Assembly: GCF_015244745.1 (NCBI RefSeq)
Contig: NZ_JABCQI010000003.1
Coordinates: 124,001-188,000, forward strand
Length of the DNA: 64,000 nt
Source of the DNA: Gluconobacter cadivus
Lineage (GTDB): Bacteria > Pseudomonadota > Alphaproteobacteria > Acetobacterales > Acetobacteraceae
Direction: 5' to 3'
Shown: positions 44,603-53,954 of the stretch, one piece after another
How the letters are laid out: each line of letters starts with the position of its first letter
Numbering within the stretch: the stretch's first letter is position 1
The notes under the pieces: generated by a model
What the model saw: the letters and a program-made list of their open reading frames with translations, nothing else
The model's database searches: none
Told to the model about the DNA's origin: nothing
Position numbers and translations under genes: made by a program

Positions 44603-45814
44603 GTGCCCTTACCTCTTACCATTGCAGCCAGCGTCTGTGCCCTTGTTTCTGCCGCTGGAAACCTACAGGCGCTGACGGGCGCCCTCCTGCTCGCCCGGTT
44701 CCGCCGCACGGAGCGCCGCGCGGATGACGCGCTGCGCCTGTTCGAGCGGACATGGCCCGCCGTCACGGTGATGAAGCCTCTGCACGGTAACGAGCCGCTG
44801 CTCGAGGATGCGCTGGAAAGCGTCTTCACACAGGACTATTCCGACTTTCAGATCGTCTTTGGTGTACAGGACGCGCAGGACACGGCTCTGGCCGTTGTTG
44901 AACGCCTTCGATTACGCTATCCGCAGGTTCCGGTCAGTGTAGTGATTGATCCGCGCGAATATGGTCCGAACCGCAAGGTCGGGAATCTGATGAACATGTA
45001 CGGGGAGTCCCGTCATGACATTATCGTGATTTCCGACTCGGACATTCACGCCAGCCCCAATTATCTGCGTCATGTCGTGACGAGTCTGGAAGAGCAGGGG
45101 ACCGGTCTGGTGACGACCCTGTATTCTGGCCGCCCTGCTGCCGGGACGCTCGTACAGCAGCTTGGTGCCTGTCAGATCAATCATAATTTCCTGCCCGGCG
45201 TCATGATGTCCCGTTTTCTCGGGCGTCAGGACTGTCTGGGCGCGACCATGGCCCTGCGGCGTCAGACCCTTGAAGAGATCGGGGGTCTTGAGGCGCTGGT
45301 TGATCATGTGGCGGATGATGCCGAGTTGGGTCAACTCATCCGGGGTCGGGGCGACAATATCGCCATCGCCCCGACCCTGACCCACACGACTGTGGGCGAA
45401 CATTCGCTCGGCGAGCTGCTGGCGCATGAGCTGCGCTGGGGGCGGACCGTCAAGAATGTCGCTCCGGTTGGCTATGGTCTGTCATCCATTCAGCTTCCCC
45501 TGTTCTGGGCGGTAACGGCCGTGCTGTTCCGTCCGAATGCCTGGTGGACATGGCTCCTGCTACTTCTGACATGGCTGCTCCGCGCTATTGGAAGCCGCAT
45601 TATGGACCGTGCCACGGACTGTCCGCTCCCGAGTGTCATCCCGCTTCTTGTCGTCCGTGACTGGCTGTCTGCTGCCATTATGGTGGGCAGTGCGCGCGGA
45701 TCGCGCGTTGCATGGCGGGGCAGAACGGTCCATATCGCCCGAAGAAAACGTAATTCCGTGTCCTGCGCCCCCTCGCTCCAGGCCGGCGCCACCCGAAAGA
45801 GTGTCCGATCATGA
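44603..45814 (+). CDS. hpnI: Hopanoid glycosyltransferase HpnI (GT2/GT21)
   Basis: A 403-residue membrane glycosyltransferase that adds N-acetylglucosamine to bacteriohopanetetrol in the pathway to BHT glucosamine and cyclitol ether. An N-terminal helix precedes a GT-A domain with VTVMKPLHGNEPLLEDALES, ISDSDIHASPNYL (DxD-like), the acceptor motif HVADDAELGQLI and the (Q/R)xxRW-like HELRWGRTVKN, then C-terminal helices (LLLLTWLLRAIG). These are ceramide glucosyltransferase-type motifs. The start is GTG 44603. It overlaps hpnJ by ATGA. Confidence 0.92.
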   Translation: MPLPLTIAASVCALVSAAGNLQALTGALLLARFRRTERRADDALRLFERTWPAVTVMKPLHGNEPLLEDALESVFTQDYSDFQIVFGVQDAQDTALAVVERLRLRYPQVPVSVVIDPREYGPNRKVGNLMNMYGESRHDIIVISDSDIHASPNYLRHVVTSLEEQGTGLVTTLYSGRPAAGTLVQQLGACQINHNFLPGVMMSRFLGRQDCLGATMALRRQTLEEIGGLEALVDHVADDAELGQLIRGRGDNIAIAPTLTHTTVGEHSLGELLAHELRWGRTVKNVAPVGYGLSSIQLPLFWAVTAVLFRPNAWWTWLLLLLTWLLRAIGSRIMDRATDCPLPSVIPLLVVRDWLSAAIMVGSARGSRVAWRGRTVHIARRKRNSVSCAPSLQAGATRKSVRS

Positions 45815-47235
45815 TGAGAACCCTTTTTCTCCAGCCTCCCTCCTTTGACGGCTTCGACGGTGGCGCGGGCTCCCGCTACCAGGCAAAGCGCGAAATCAAG
45901 TCCTTCTGGTTTCCGACATGGCTGGCCCAGCCGGCCGCTCTCGTTCCCGGATCACGCCTGATTGACGCGCCGCCCGCCAAGATGGGCATGGACCCCATCC
46001 TCGAAGACGTAAAGAACCGCGACCTTGTCGTCATCCATACGTCCACGCCGTCCTTCGCTTCTGACGTCCGCGTGGCGCAGATGATCAAGGATGCCAATCC
46101 GAAGATCATGATCGGCATGGTCGGTGCGAAGGTGGCCGTCCAGCCGACCGAGAGCATGGAGAAGGGCAGCCCGATCGACTTTGTGGCGCGCAACGAATTC
46201 GACTTCACCATCAAAGAAATCGCCGAAGGCAAGCCACTTGCGGAAGTGGATGGCATCACCTGGCGCAACGAGAAGGGTGAGATCGTCGCGAACAAGGATC
46301 GCGCGATGATCGAAGACATGGACAGCCTGCCGTTCGTGACCGAGGTTTACAAGCGTGACCTCAACATCAACGACTACTTCATCGGCTATCTGAAGCACCC
46401 CTACATCTCGATCTATACGGGCCGTGGCTGCAAGTCGCGCTGCACGTTCTGCCTGTGGCCGCAGACGGTGGGCGGCCATCGTTACCGGACCCGCAGCCCC
46501 GAGCATGTGGCTGCCGAAGTGCGGCTGGCCAAGCAGTACTTCCCCGAAGTGCAGGAATTCATGTTCGATGATGACACCTTCACGGACGATCTGCCGCGCG
46601 CCGAAGCCATTGCCCGCGAAATGGGTAAGCTCGGTGTCACATGGTCCTGCAACGCCAAGGCGAATGTTCCTTACGACACCCTGAAGATTCTCAAGGAAAA
46701 CGGCCTGCGTCTGCTGCTCGTCGGGTATGAGAGCGGCAACCAGCAGATCCTTCACAACATCAAGAAGGGCATGCTGGTCGAAACGGCCAAGGAATTCACG
46801 CGCAACTGCCACAAGCTGGGCATCAAGATCCACGGAACCTTCATCGTCGGCCTGCCGGGCGAGACGAAGGAGACCATTCAGGAGACGATCCAGTTCGCTA
46901 AAGAGATTAACCCGCATACGCTGCAGGTGTCCCTGGCCGCGCCATATCCCGGCACGTTCCTGCACAAGCAGGCGACGGAAAATGGCTGGCTGAACGAGGC
47001 GGAAGCCGAACTGATTGATGAGAGTGGCGTGCAGATTGCACCGCTGCATTATCCGCATCTGTCGCATACGGAAATCTTCGAGAGCGTCGAGGAGTTCTAC
47101 CGCAAGTTCTACTTCCGCGGCTCCAAGATCGCCTCCATCGTCAACGAGATGATCCGCAGCCCGCAGATGATGAAGCGTCGTCTGCGCGAAGGTGTGGAGT
47201 TCTTCCAGTTCCTCAAGGACCGTCACGCCGCCTGA
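45811..47235 (+). CDS. hpnJ: Hopanoid radical SAM protein HpnJ (cyclitol ether formation)
   Basis: A 474-residue B12-binding radical SAM protein proposed to contract the glucosamine ring of BHT glucosamine to BHT cyclitol ether. The N-terminal cobalamin-binding region runs to about residue 160, and the radical SAM cysteines are Cys207, Cys211 and Cys214 in YTGRGCKSRCTFCLWPQ. MFDDDTFTDDL and LLLVGYESGNQQIL follow. The ATG at 45811 overlaps the hpnI stop. A strong hairpin terminator lies between its stop and hpnK. Confidence 0.95.
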   Translation: MMRTLFLQPPSFDGFDGGAGSRYQAKREIKSFWFPTWLAQPAALVPGSRLIDAPPAKMGMDPILEDVKNRDLVVIHTSTPSFASDVRVAQMIKDANPKIMIGMVGAKVAVQPTESMEKGSPIDFVARNEFDFTIKEIAEGKPLAEVDGITWRNEKGEIVANKDRAMIEDMDSLPFVTEVYKRDLNINDYFIGYLKHPYISIYTGRGCKSRCTFCLWPQTVGGHRYRTRSPEHVAAEVRLAKQYFPEVQEFMFDDDTFTDDLPRAEAIAREMGKLGVTWSCNAKANVPYDTLKILKENGLRLLLVGYESGNQQILHNIKKGMLVETAKEFTRNCHKLGIKIHGTFIVGLPGETKETIQETIQFAKEINPHTLQVSLAAPYPGTFLHKQATENGWLNEAEAELIDESGVQIAPLHYPHLSHTEIFESVEEFYRKFYFRGSKIASIVNEMIRSPQMMKRRLREGVEFFQFLKDRHAA

Positions 47236-47261
47236 GCGGCGCGCCTGACGTATTATTTTTC

Positions 47262-47294
47262 AGGGGTCATGGCGCATGTCATGACCCCTTTTTT
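47262..47294 (+). terminator. Terminator hairpin between hpnJ and hpnK (possible attenuator)
   Basis: A perfect 10-bp stem, AGGGGTCATG (47262-47271) with CATGACCCCT (47280-47289), plus T6 through 47294. The hpnK start is only 12 bases after it, so no promoter fits between and hpnK mRNA must come through the hairpin. Confidence 0.9.
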
Positions 47295-47306
47295 GTGAGA
47301 TCCGCC

Positions 47307-48143
47307 ATGACATCCAGTTCCCTGCGCCGCGCCATCGTCTCTGCCGATGATTTCGGCATGAGCCTCGAAGTCAACGAGGCTATCGAACAGGCTCATCGCA
47401 ACGGCATCCTGTCCACGGCCAGTCTGATGGTTGCCGGAGATGCCGCCGAGGATGCCATCCGGCGAGCGAAGACGATGCCGGATCTGAAAGTCGGGCTGCA
47501 TGTCGTGGCGATTGAGGGCAGGTCCGTGCTCGATCTGCCTGCCATTACGGACGAACAGGGATGGTTCGGGCGGAACCAGCTTCGTCTGGGTGTGGAGTAT
47601 TTTTTCAGCCCGCAGGCCCGAAGCGCTCTGCGTCGCGAAATCGAAGCTCAGTTCCGGGCCTTTGCGGCAAGCGGCCTGACGCTTGATCATGCGAATGCCC
47701 ACAAGCACATGCATCTGCATCCGACCGTGGGGCGCTTTCTGATCGAGTCCGGTCTGGAGCATGGATTGCGGGCGGTGCGCTCGCCGTTTGAGCCGCCGGA
47801 GTCTGTTGAGGCCAACGATACGCTGGGAGACCGCGCCCTGCGGCACTGGATCGGCGTGCTGCGTTACCAGATCCGCAAGGCGGGGCTGAAAACCAATGAC
47901 TGGTGCTTCGGTCTGCGCTGGTCCGGCCATATGACGCCTGACCATATTCGCGGACTCATTCCGCGTCTGCCGGTGGGCACAAGCGAAATCTATTTTCACC
48001 CCGCCACGGCTCAGGACGCCATGATGCAGCGTTTCATGCCGGGTTATGAGCAGGAAGGCGAACTGGCCGCGCTTCTGGACCCGGCTGTGCGGGAGTCCTT
48101 TGACCGGTATAGGGTCGCTCGCATTGGCTGGGCCGATCTTTAA
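47307..48143 (+). CDS. hpnK: Hopanoid deacetylase HpnK (YdjC/ChbG family)
   Basis: A 278-residue carbohydrate deacetylase that removes the acetyl group from BHT-N-acetylglucosamine. The metal-binding IVSADDFGMSLEVNEAI at the N-terminus gives the Asp-Asp pair, and DHANAHKHMHLHPTVG the histidines; both are YdjC-family hallmarks. The C-terminal part (RWSGHMTPDHIRGLIPRLP, TSEIYFHPA) is typical of HpnK. ATG 47307 has only weak GAGAT upstream. It is directly downstream of a terminator and convergent with the PfkB kinase gene. Confidence 0.93.
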   Translation: MTSSSLRRAIVSADDFGMSLEVNEAIEQAHRNGILSTASLMVAGDAAEDAIRRAKTMPDLKVGLHVVAIEGRSVLDLPAITDEQGWFGRNQLRLGVEYFFSPQARSALRREIEAQFRAFAASGLTLDHANAHKHMHLHPTVGRFLIESGLEHGLRAVRSPFEPPESVEANDTLGDRALRHWIGVLRYQIRKAGLKTNDWCFGLRWSGHMTPDHIRGLIPRLPVGTSEIYFHPATAQDAMMQRFMPGYEQEGELAALLDPAVRESFDRYRVARIGWADL

Positions 48144-48163
48144 GACCGGCCCAGTGGTACGTC

Positions 48164-49144
48164 TCAGGCCGTCAGCGTGAACGTTTCGGTCGGGCGGGCA
48201 CCGTAACGAGTGATGATCTCACCGGCCGCCTGATTGCCCAGCTTCGCGCAGGTGATGAGGTCGTGCTTTTTGCTCAACCCGGCGAGGAAGCCTGCTGCGA
48301 ACGCATCGCCAGCGCCCGTGGTGTCCACGACCTTCACTTCCGTTGTCGGAACGTCATGGCGCTCGCCTTCGCCAATCACGACCGCACCCTTTTCGCTGCG
48401 CGTGATGACGGCCAGCTTGGTTTCAGCGGCAACCTGCGTGACGGCTTCTTCAAAATCCGTGACTTCGTACAGGGCCAGCAGCTCGGCCTCGTTGGCGAAC
48501 AGGATGTCCACATGGCCCGCCACAAGCTCGTGGAAGGCCGCGCGGTGGCGTTCCACACAGAACGTGTCGGATAGCGTCAGGGCGACCTGGCGGCCAGCCT
48601 TGCGGGCCAGACGGGCTGCGTGTTCGAATGCTTCCTGAGCCTGCGGCTTGTCGTACAGATAGCCTTCCAGGTAGGTGATGGCCGCATCCGCCACGACGGA
48701 CTCATGTACGTCCTCGGGCGTGAATTCCGTGCAGGCGCCAAGATAGGTGAACATGGTACGCTGGCCTTCGGGCGTTACCAGAACGATACAGCGTGCGGTC
48801 GGCGTGCCATCGGCAGCCGGAAGCGGCTCGGACGGGAAGGTGATGCCCTGTTCGCGGATGTCGCGCGTGAAATGGTCGCCGGCTTCATCAGCCGTGACCT
48901 TGCCGAGGTAGGCCACTTTTGCCCCCATACGGGCCGCCACGACGGCCGTGTTGGCGCCAGAACCGCCGCCTGTCACGTTTTCGATATCCACGCGGCTTTC
49001 GATGGCATGCGCCGTGGCAGCGTCGATCAGGGTCATGCTCCCGGCAGCAGCGCCAAGCCCGTCGATCAGGTCCTGGCCCACAGGGGCGAGAACGTCGACG
49101 ATGGCATTGCCGATACACAGAAGGTCATGCTGGGGTGCAGACAT
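48164..49144 (-). CDS. PfkB-family carbohydrate kinase (adenosine kinase-like)
   Basis: A 326-residue ribokinase-fold kinase. The N-terminal substrate-binding NVTGGGSGANTAVVAARMGAK and the C-terminal active-site VKVVDTTGAGDAFAAGFLAG, with the GAGD anion hole and catalytic Asp, are plain. The start (LLCIGNAIVDVLAPV) and overall pattern are like bacterial adenosine kinases, which convert adenosine to AMP; ribokinase or inosine-guanosine kinase specificity cannot be excluded. GGAG seven bases before ATG 49144 selects this start over the longer one at 49186. It is convergent with hpnK. The 318-base space to the bactofilin gene holds no gene or clear element. Confidence 0.85.
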   Translation of the reverse strand: MSAPQHDLLCIGNAIVDVLAPVGQDLIDGLGAAAGSMTLIDAATAHAIESRVDIENVTGGGSGANTAVVAARMGAKVAYLGKVTADEAGDHFTRDIREQGITFPSEPLPAADGTPTARCIVLVTPEGQRTMFTYLGACTEFTPEDVHESVVADAAITYLEGYLYDKPQAQEAFEHAARLARKAGRQVALTLSDTFCVERHRAAFHELVAGHVDILFANEAELLALYEVTDFEEAVTQVAAETKLAVITRSEKGAVVIGEGERHDVPTTEVKVVDTTGAGDAFAAGFLAGLSKKHDLITCAKLGNQAAGEIITRYGARPTETFTLTA

Positions 49145-49462
49145 TGGAACTCCGGTCAGGTCGCTGAAAACTTCAGAAAAAAACATTTAACGGGCAGGCT
49201 GCGCCATTAAATCAACACGATCATAGGTGCCCTCTGGGTTCACGCCAACTCCCGGTTAACCCGACGCCGTTTTCATCCGTGAGATTTCGTCACATTTATG
49301 GAAATGCGCGTCTTGTCCCGCCGGGTCGTGAGCGTGTAGCCTTGTCGAAAGACCGGCTCCCGAATGCTCTGTCTGCGAGCGTCCAGTTCTCGCAATGGAT
49401 TTTCCGGGAGACGTCCGAGACAGAATTAGAGTGTTCTTTTCCAGATCCGCAGCGGGGTTTCC

Positions 49463-50164
49463 TTGTTCAGAAGACGCAAACCGGAAGATGACTCCAAGCC
49501 TGTCGAGAACGGCAAACTTGCAGGTCAGCCCATTTTCCCCAACCGGCCGGACGCTCCCAGCCAGACGGCTCCCGCGTCAGGATCCGGATCGCCCTCCAGT
49601 CCCCAACTCGCCCAGCAGCCCAACCAGCAGAAGGACCCCGCGCCCATGGGTCGTACCCCTTTTCCGGCACCGCCGTCTTCCAATTCTCCGACGGGCGTAA
49701 CGCCGGCAGGGGCACCGCGCCCCGGTGTGGCCGCCGTTCCGGGCGCACCGCGCCAGACCGGTCCGGAGCGTCGTACGCTCGTTGTCGGCCGTGGCATCAG
49801 CGTTCAGGGCTCCGTGCAGGACGCCGAGCGCCTCGTTGTCGAAGGCACGGTCGAGTCCAGCATGATCCATGCTGCCGAGCTTCAGGTCACGCATGGCGGC
49901 GTATTCCGGGGTGGCGTTGAGGTTGAAGACGCGGAACTGGCTGGCACGATCGACGGCACCCTGACGGTTAATGGAAGCCTCACGATCCGCGCGACCGGTC
50001 GCCTTATTGGCAAGGTGAAGTGCCGCCGCCTTCAGGTTGAAGATGGTGGTCAGATCACGGGCCAGCTCGAAATGATCACGGATGGCGCACCGGCACGTCC
50101 GGTTGTGAGCGAAGCCGCCAAGGCTGAGCCTGCCGCCGGTGAGGGCGCCAGCGAAGCTCCCTGA
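49463..50164 (+). CDS. Bactofilin (polymer-forming cytoskeletal protein)
   Basis: A 233-residue cytoskeletal protein. Its core (about residues 105-200) is the right-handed beta-helix of bactofilins: TLVVGRGISVQGSVQDAERLVVEGTVES followed by ELQVTHGGVFRGGVEVEDAELAGTIDGTLTV. The long N-terminal tail (about 100 residues) is unusually Pro/Gln/Ser-rich and disordered, and the C-terminus is Ala/Glu-rich. Bactofilins self-assemble without nucleotide at the membrane and place wall enzymes. The start is TTG 49463, giving MFRRRKPED, a typical basic bactofilin N-terminus. A terminator follows. Confidence 0.9.
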   Translation: MFRRRKPEDDSKPVENGKLAGQPIFPNRPDAPSQTAPASGSGSPSSPQLAQQPNQQKDPAPMGRTPFPAPPSSNSPTGVTPAGAPRPGVAAVPGAPRQTGPERRTLVVGRGISVQGSVQDAERLVVEGTVESSMIHAAELQVTHGGVFRGGVEVEDAELAGTIDGTLTVNGSLTIRATGRLIGKVKCRRLQVEDGGQITGQLEMITDGAPARPVVSEAAKAEPAAGEGASEAP

Positions 50165-50188
50165 TCCGTTATCGCGGACCAGCAGAAA

Positions 50189-50219
50189 GGCCCGTTCCCT
50201 TTTTGGGGCGGGTTTTTTT
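50189..50219 (+). terminator. Intrinsic terminator of the bactofilin gene
   Basis: CCCGTTCC (50191-50198) pairs with GGGGCGGG (50205-50212) with two G-T wobbles, followed by seven T. It sits 26 bases after the stop. Confidence 0.8.
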
Positions 50220-50288
50220 GTGTCCGGTCCGGACCTTCCGGCGGCAGAGCAACAGACAGGGCCGCCCCGACAGGAGAAAACCCCCTTC

Positions 50289-50783
50289 ATGACATTCCGC
50301 CTGCTCTCCACGTTTGCTGTGGCACTGCTATGCGCGCCATTAGCCGCATCTGCTCAGGGCTTTTTCGGTCAGAATACTGCATCCCACAGCACGCATGGCA
50401 TGCCAGCACAGTGTGACAATGCGCGTTTCCTCGCTGATCAGCAGGGACTGGAACAGAGCGGCCCGACTGGCATCGACCTGCCCGAGCATCTGTGCGGGCA
50501 GGTGCTGGCGGTCTCTCCCAGAGCAAAGCGGACCCGCAGCGGCTGGCACGGCTATTTCTATCTGTCGGTCGGGCAGGGGGTCTCTATCCGGATCGTGTCC
50601 GATCTGGACCAGATGAATGCACCGCAATGGCCCTGGGTCAGCAAGGGCGATCAGGTTGAGGTCCAAGGCCGCTACTATTACGACAGCCTGCGCCGCCAGG
50701 GCGTGGACTGGACCCATCATGGCACAGGTCGCAAATGGCCCTGGCCCGGCTATGTCGTGGTGAACGGTACCCGCTACCAGTAA
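50289..50783 (+). CDS. Exported DUF3465-like protein
   Basis: A 164-residue protein with signal peptide (MTFRLLSTFAVALLCAPLA, cleavage ASA-QG). The mature C-terminal half resembles DUF3465: an OB-fold-like pattern with WHGYFYLSVGQGVSIRIVSD, VSKGDQVEVQGRYYYD and the conserved GVDWTHHGTGRKWPWPGYVVVNG end. The family has no established function. The two cysteines (CDN, LCG) could form a disulfide in the periplasm. AGGAG about ten bases upstream supports ATG 50289. It is bounded on both sides by terminators, so it is its own transcription unit. Confidence 0.72.
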   Translation: MTFRLLSTFAVALLCAPLAASAQGFFGQNTASHSTHGMPAQCDNARFLADQQGLEQSGPTGIDLPEHLCGQVLAVSPRAKRTRSGWHGYFYLSVGQGVSIRIVSDLDQMNAPQWPWVSKGDQVEVQGRYYYDSLRRQGVDWTHHGTGRKWPWPGYVVVNGTRYQ

Positions 50784-50784
50784 C

Positions 50785-50821
50785 AAAAAAGGCCCGTGAG
50801 GCAGTGTCTCACGGGCCTTTT
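50785..50821. terminator. Bidirectional terminator between the DUF3465 gene and clpA
   Basis: AGGCCCGTGAG (50790-50800) pairs perfectly with CTCACGGGCCT (50808-50818), with A6 on the left and T4 on the right. It serves the two convergent genes. Confidence 0.92.
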
Positions 50822-50836
50822 CTGGAGTGCAAGGTT

Positions 50837-53152
50837 TCAGCTTGTCGCTTCGTCTTTCTTCGAAGCGCCATCCTCGCCCTTGGTGTCATCCTTGCCTTCG
50901 AGAATATCGAAGTCGAGTGCGCCGTTCTTCATACCAATCCGAACGGCACCGCCCTGAGCCAGTCGCCCGAAGAGCAGTTCTTCGGCCAGAGGCTTCTTGA
51001 TGTATTCCTGAATGACACGTCCCAGCGGGCGCGCACCATACAGGCGGTCATAACCGCGTTCGGCGAGCCATTCCTTGGCGCTCGAGGAAATCTCGATCGT
51101 CACATGGCGGTCGGCAAGCTGGGCTTCGAGCTGAAGCACGAACTTCTCGACCACGCGGCCCACGGTCTCCGGCGTCAGGTTGGCGAAGGGAATGATCGCA
51201 TCCAGACGGTTACGGAATTCCGGTGTGAACAGGCGTTTGACCGCCTCTTCGTCCTCGCCACTCCGCGCCGTTCGTCCAAACCCGATCGCTTCCTTGGACA
51301 GGTCCGCTGCGCCCGCATTGGTGGTCATGATCAGGATCACGTTGCGGAAATCAACGACCTTGCCGTTGTGATCCGTCAGGCGACCATGATCCATGACCTG
51401 AAGCAGGACATTGAACAGGTCCGGATGGGCCTTCTCGATTTCGTCCAGCAGCAGGACCGCATGCGGATGCTGGTCGATCGCATCCGTCAGCAGGCCTCCC
51501 TGATCGAACCCGACATAGCCCGGAGGCGCACCGATCAGACGCGAGATCGAATGACGCTCCATGTATTCGGACATGTCGAAGCGGATCAGCTCAATCCCGA
51601 GCGAGTTGGAAAGCTGCTTGGCGACTTCCGTCTTGCCGACGCCCGTGGGGCCGGAGAACAGATAGTTGCCGATCGGCTTTTCCGCATCGCGCAGCCCGGC
51701 GCGAGACAGCTTGATCGCCGCAGCCAGCGCGTCGATCGCCTTGTCCTGCCCGAAGACCATGTTCCGCAGGTCCCGTTCCAGATGGCGCAGGGTCTCGCGG
51801 TCATCGGCCGAAACGCTTTTGGGCGGGATGCGGGCGATCTTGGCGATGGCCTCTTCCACGTCCTTCAGCGTCACGGTCTTGCGGCGCTTGTTCTCGGGGA
51901 TAAGCATCCGGGCCGCGCCAACTTCGTCGATCACATCGATCGCCTTGTCCGGCAGTTTGCGGTCATGGACATACTTGGCCGCCAGTTCGACCGCACCCCG
52001 CAAGGCTTCTTCGGTGTAACGGACTTTGTGATGCTTCTCGTAGCTACCCTTCAGGCCGCGAAGAATCTTGATCGCGTCCTCGATCGAAGGCTCCGGCACG
52101 TCGATCTTCTGGAACCGGCGGACAAGCGCCCGATCTTTCTCGAAATGCTGGCGGAACTCCTTGTAGGTCGTGGACCCGATGCAGCGCAGCGTCCCGGCGG
52201 CCAGGGCAGGTTTGAGCAGGTTGGACGCATCCATTGCACCGCCCGAGGTCGCTCCCGCGCCAATGACGGTGTGGATTTCGTCGATGAACAGGATGGCACC
52301 AGGGGTCTGGTCCATTTCCGTCACGACGGCCTTCAACCGCTCTTCGAAATCGCCACGATAGCGCGTGCCAGCCAGAAGCGAGCCCATATCCAGCGAGTAG
52401 ATCGTGCTGTTCAGCAGAACGTCCGGCACTTCGCCTTCCACGATCCGCTTTGCCAGACCTTCGGCAATCGCCGTCTTGCCGACGCCGGGATCGCCTACAT
52501 AAAGCGGGTTATTCTTCGTGCGGCGGCACAGGATCTGGATGGTGCGTTCGATCTCCTGATCGCGACCGATCAGCGGATCGATCCGCCCTTCACGCGCACG
52601 TTCGTTCAGATCGACGCAATAGGTTGCGAGCGCGCCTTCCTTGGGCGTTTCCTTGCGCTCCTCGCGCTCGGATGTGTCCTTGGAGGCCGCAGCCGCGCGC
52701 CGTCCTGCACCCCGATCCGGAGCCTTGGCGATACCGTGCGAGATGAAATTGACTGCATCGAGTCGTGTCATGTCCTGCAGCTGCAGGAAATAGACGGCGT
52801 GACTTTCACGTTCGGCAAACAGAGCCACAAGCACGTTTGCGCCCGTAACCTCGTCGCGCCCCGTGCTCTGCACATGGATGGCCGCGCGCTGGATCACGCG
52901 CTGGAAAGCCGCGGTCGGTTTGGGTTCCGTCGGACGTTCCGCCGCTAGTCCGGCCAGATCCTTGTCCAGGAAATCCGTCAGATCGGAGCGCAGCTTGTCG
53001 AGATCGATGCCGCAGGCCCGGAAGACCGTCAGAGCATCGTCGTCTTCTGTCAGCGCGAGCAGAAGATGTTCGAGGGTTGCATATTCGTGACGCCGGTCAC
53101 CTGCGAATGTCAGGGCGCGGTGGAGTGTCTGTTCGAGCGTACGGGACAGCAT
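50837..53152 (-). CDS. clpA: ATP-dependent Clp protease ATP-binding subunit ClpA
   Basis: A 771-residue unfoldase with two AAA+ modules that feeds ClpP. The Clp N domain spans about 1-145, D1 has Walker [10 protein letters not shown] and [12 protein letters not shown], and D2 has Walker [10 protein letters not shown] and [14 protein letters not shown]. The ClpP-docking loop is IGF ([11 protein letters not shown]; the common form is IGL). A C-terminal acidic/Lys tail ends it. The adaptor ClpS lies directly upstream on the same strand, the normal clpS-clpA order. Confidence 0.96.
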   Translation of the reverse strand: MLSRTLEQTLHRALTFAGDRRHEYATLEHLLLALTEDDDALTVFRACGIDLDKLRSDLTDFLDKDLAGLAAERPTEPKPTAAFQRVIQRAAIHVQSTGRDEVTGANVLVALFAERESHAVYFLQLQDMTRLDAVNFISHGIAKAPDRGAGRRAAAASKDTSEREERKETPKEGALATYCVDLNERAREGRIDPLIGRDQEIERTIQILCRRTKNNPLYVGDPGVGKTAIAEGLAKRIVEGEVPDVLLNSTIYSLDMGSLLAGTRYRGDFEERLKAVVTEMDQTPGAILFIDEIHTVIGAGATSGGAMDASNLLKPALAAGTLRCIGSTTYKEFRQHFEKDRALVRRFQKIDVPEPSIEDAIKILRGLKGSYEKHHKVRYTEEALRGAVELAAKYVHDRKLPDKAIDVIDEVGAARMLIPENKRRKTVTLKDVEEAIAKIARIPPKSVSADDRETLRHLERDLRNMVFGQDKAIDALAAAIKLSRAGLRDAEKPIGNYLFSGPTGVGKTEVAKQLSNSLGIELIRFDMSEYMERHSISRLIGAPPGYVGFDQGGLLTDAIDQHPHAVLLLDEIEKAHPDLFNVLLQVMDHGRLTDHNGKVVDFRNVILIMTTNAGAADLSKEAIGFGRTARSGEDEEAVKRLFTPEFRNRLDAIIPFANLTPETVGRVVEKFVLQLEAQLADRHVTIEISSSAKEWLAERGYDRLYGARPLGRVIQEYIKKPLAEELLFGRLAQGGAVRIGMKNGALDFDILEGKDDTKGEDGASKKDEATS

Positions 53153-53281
53153 GTGATGGCGCTCCTCTCGACCTCTCGTGGGAAAGGTATCTTGTCGCGG
53201 AGTAACGTGTAACGCCAGTCAGAAACGCAGATGGAAACAAGAAATTATCCTGCGTCCGAGCTTTTCTGCCTGTCAGACGGA

Positions 53282-53641
53282 TCAGTCTTTTTCGATCGTG
53301 CACTGAAGGGGATGCTGGTTCTGGCGTGCCAGATCCATCACCTGTGTCACCTTGCTTTCAGCCACTTCATACGTGAACACCCCGCAGACTCCGACGCCGC
53401 GCTGGTGAACCTGAAGCATGACGGACGTTGCCTCGTCCCGGGTCTTGGCAAAAAAGCGCTCCAGCACATGCACCACGAATTCCATGGGCGTGTAGTCATC
53501 GTTGAGCATCAGAACCTTGTACATGGAAGGTTTGCGCGTCCGGGTTCTGGGGCGCACCACCACGCTGACGTCAAGGTCCTGATCCTCGTCTCTCCTGTCC
53601 GGCCCATGAGGCGGAATGGAGTCGGGAGACTCCGGCCCCAT
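53282..53641 (-). CDS. clpS: ATP-dependent Clp protease adaptor ClpS
   Basis: A 119-residue adaptor that binds N-degrons and delivers them to ClpA. The core is [20 protein letters not shown] with the Asn-Asp-Asp pocket, followed by [28 protein letters not shown], and an N-terminal acidic/Arg-rich tail. ATG 53641 has GGAG ten bases upstream and gives the usual ClpS length; ATG 53713 is in frame and would add 24 residues. The two genes clpS and clpA are separated by 129 bases with no terminator. Confidence 0.92.
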   Translation of the reverse strand: MGPESPDSIPPHGPDRRDEDQDLDVSVVVRPRTRTRKPSMYKVLMLNDDYTPMEFVVHVLERFFAKTRDEATSVMLQVHQRGVGVCGVFTYEVAESKVTQVMDLARQNQHPLQCTIEKD

Positions 53642-53954
53642 ACGGGCTGGACTCCGTAAAGACGCGACACCGGAAAGGCCGTTTGGACAGGGGGGAAGAT
53701 CGTAAGAAGACATGACGGGTATGATATGGTGCGAATTTCGGTCTTGAGAAGGGCTGCAAGCCCCTGAAATAAGGTTTTTATGCGTCGGGTGCCACGATGC
53801 TGCCTCCTTTCCGGCCTGCTTACGAAAAATTAAGGAAAGTCCTTCAAAGCTGGTGGACGGGAAGTTTTCAATGCGCCTAGACTGCCTGTGATGAAGGTGG
53901 CTCAAAAGCCCAGATCTTTCCCGAGACGACGTTCCGTTCAGAGGCTGTCAGTAA

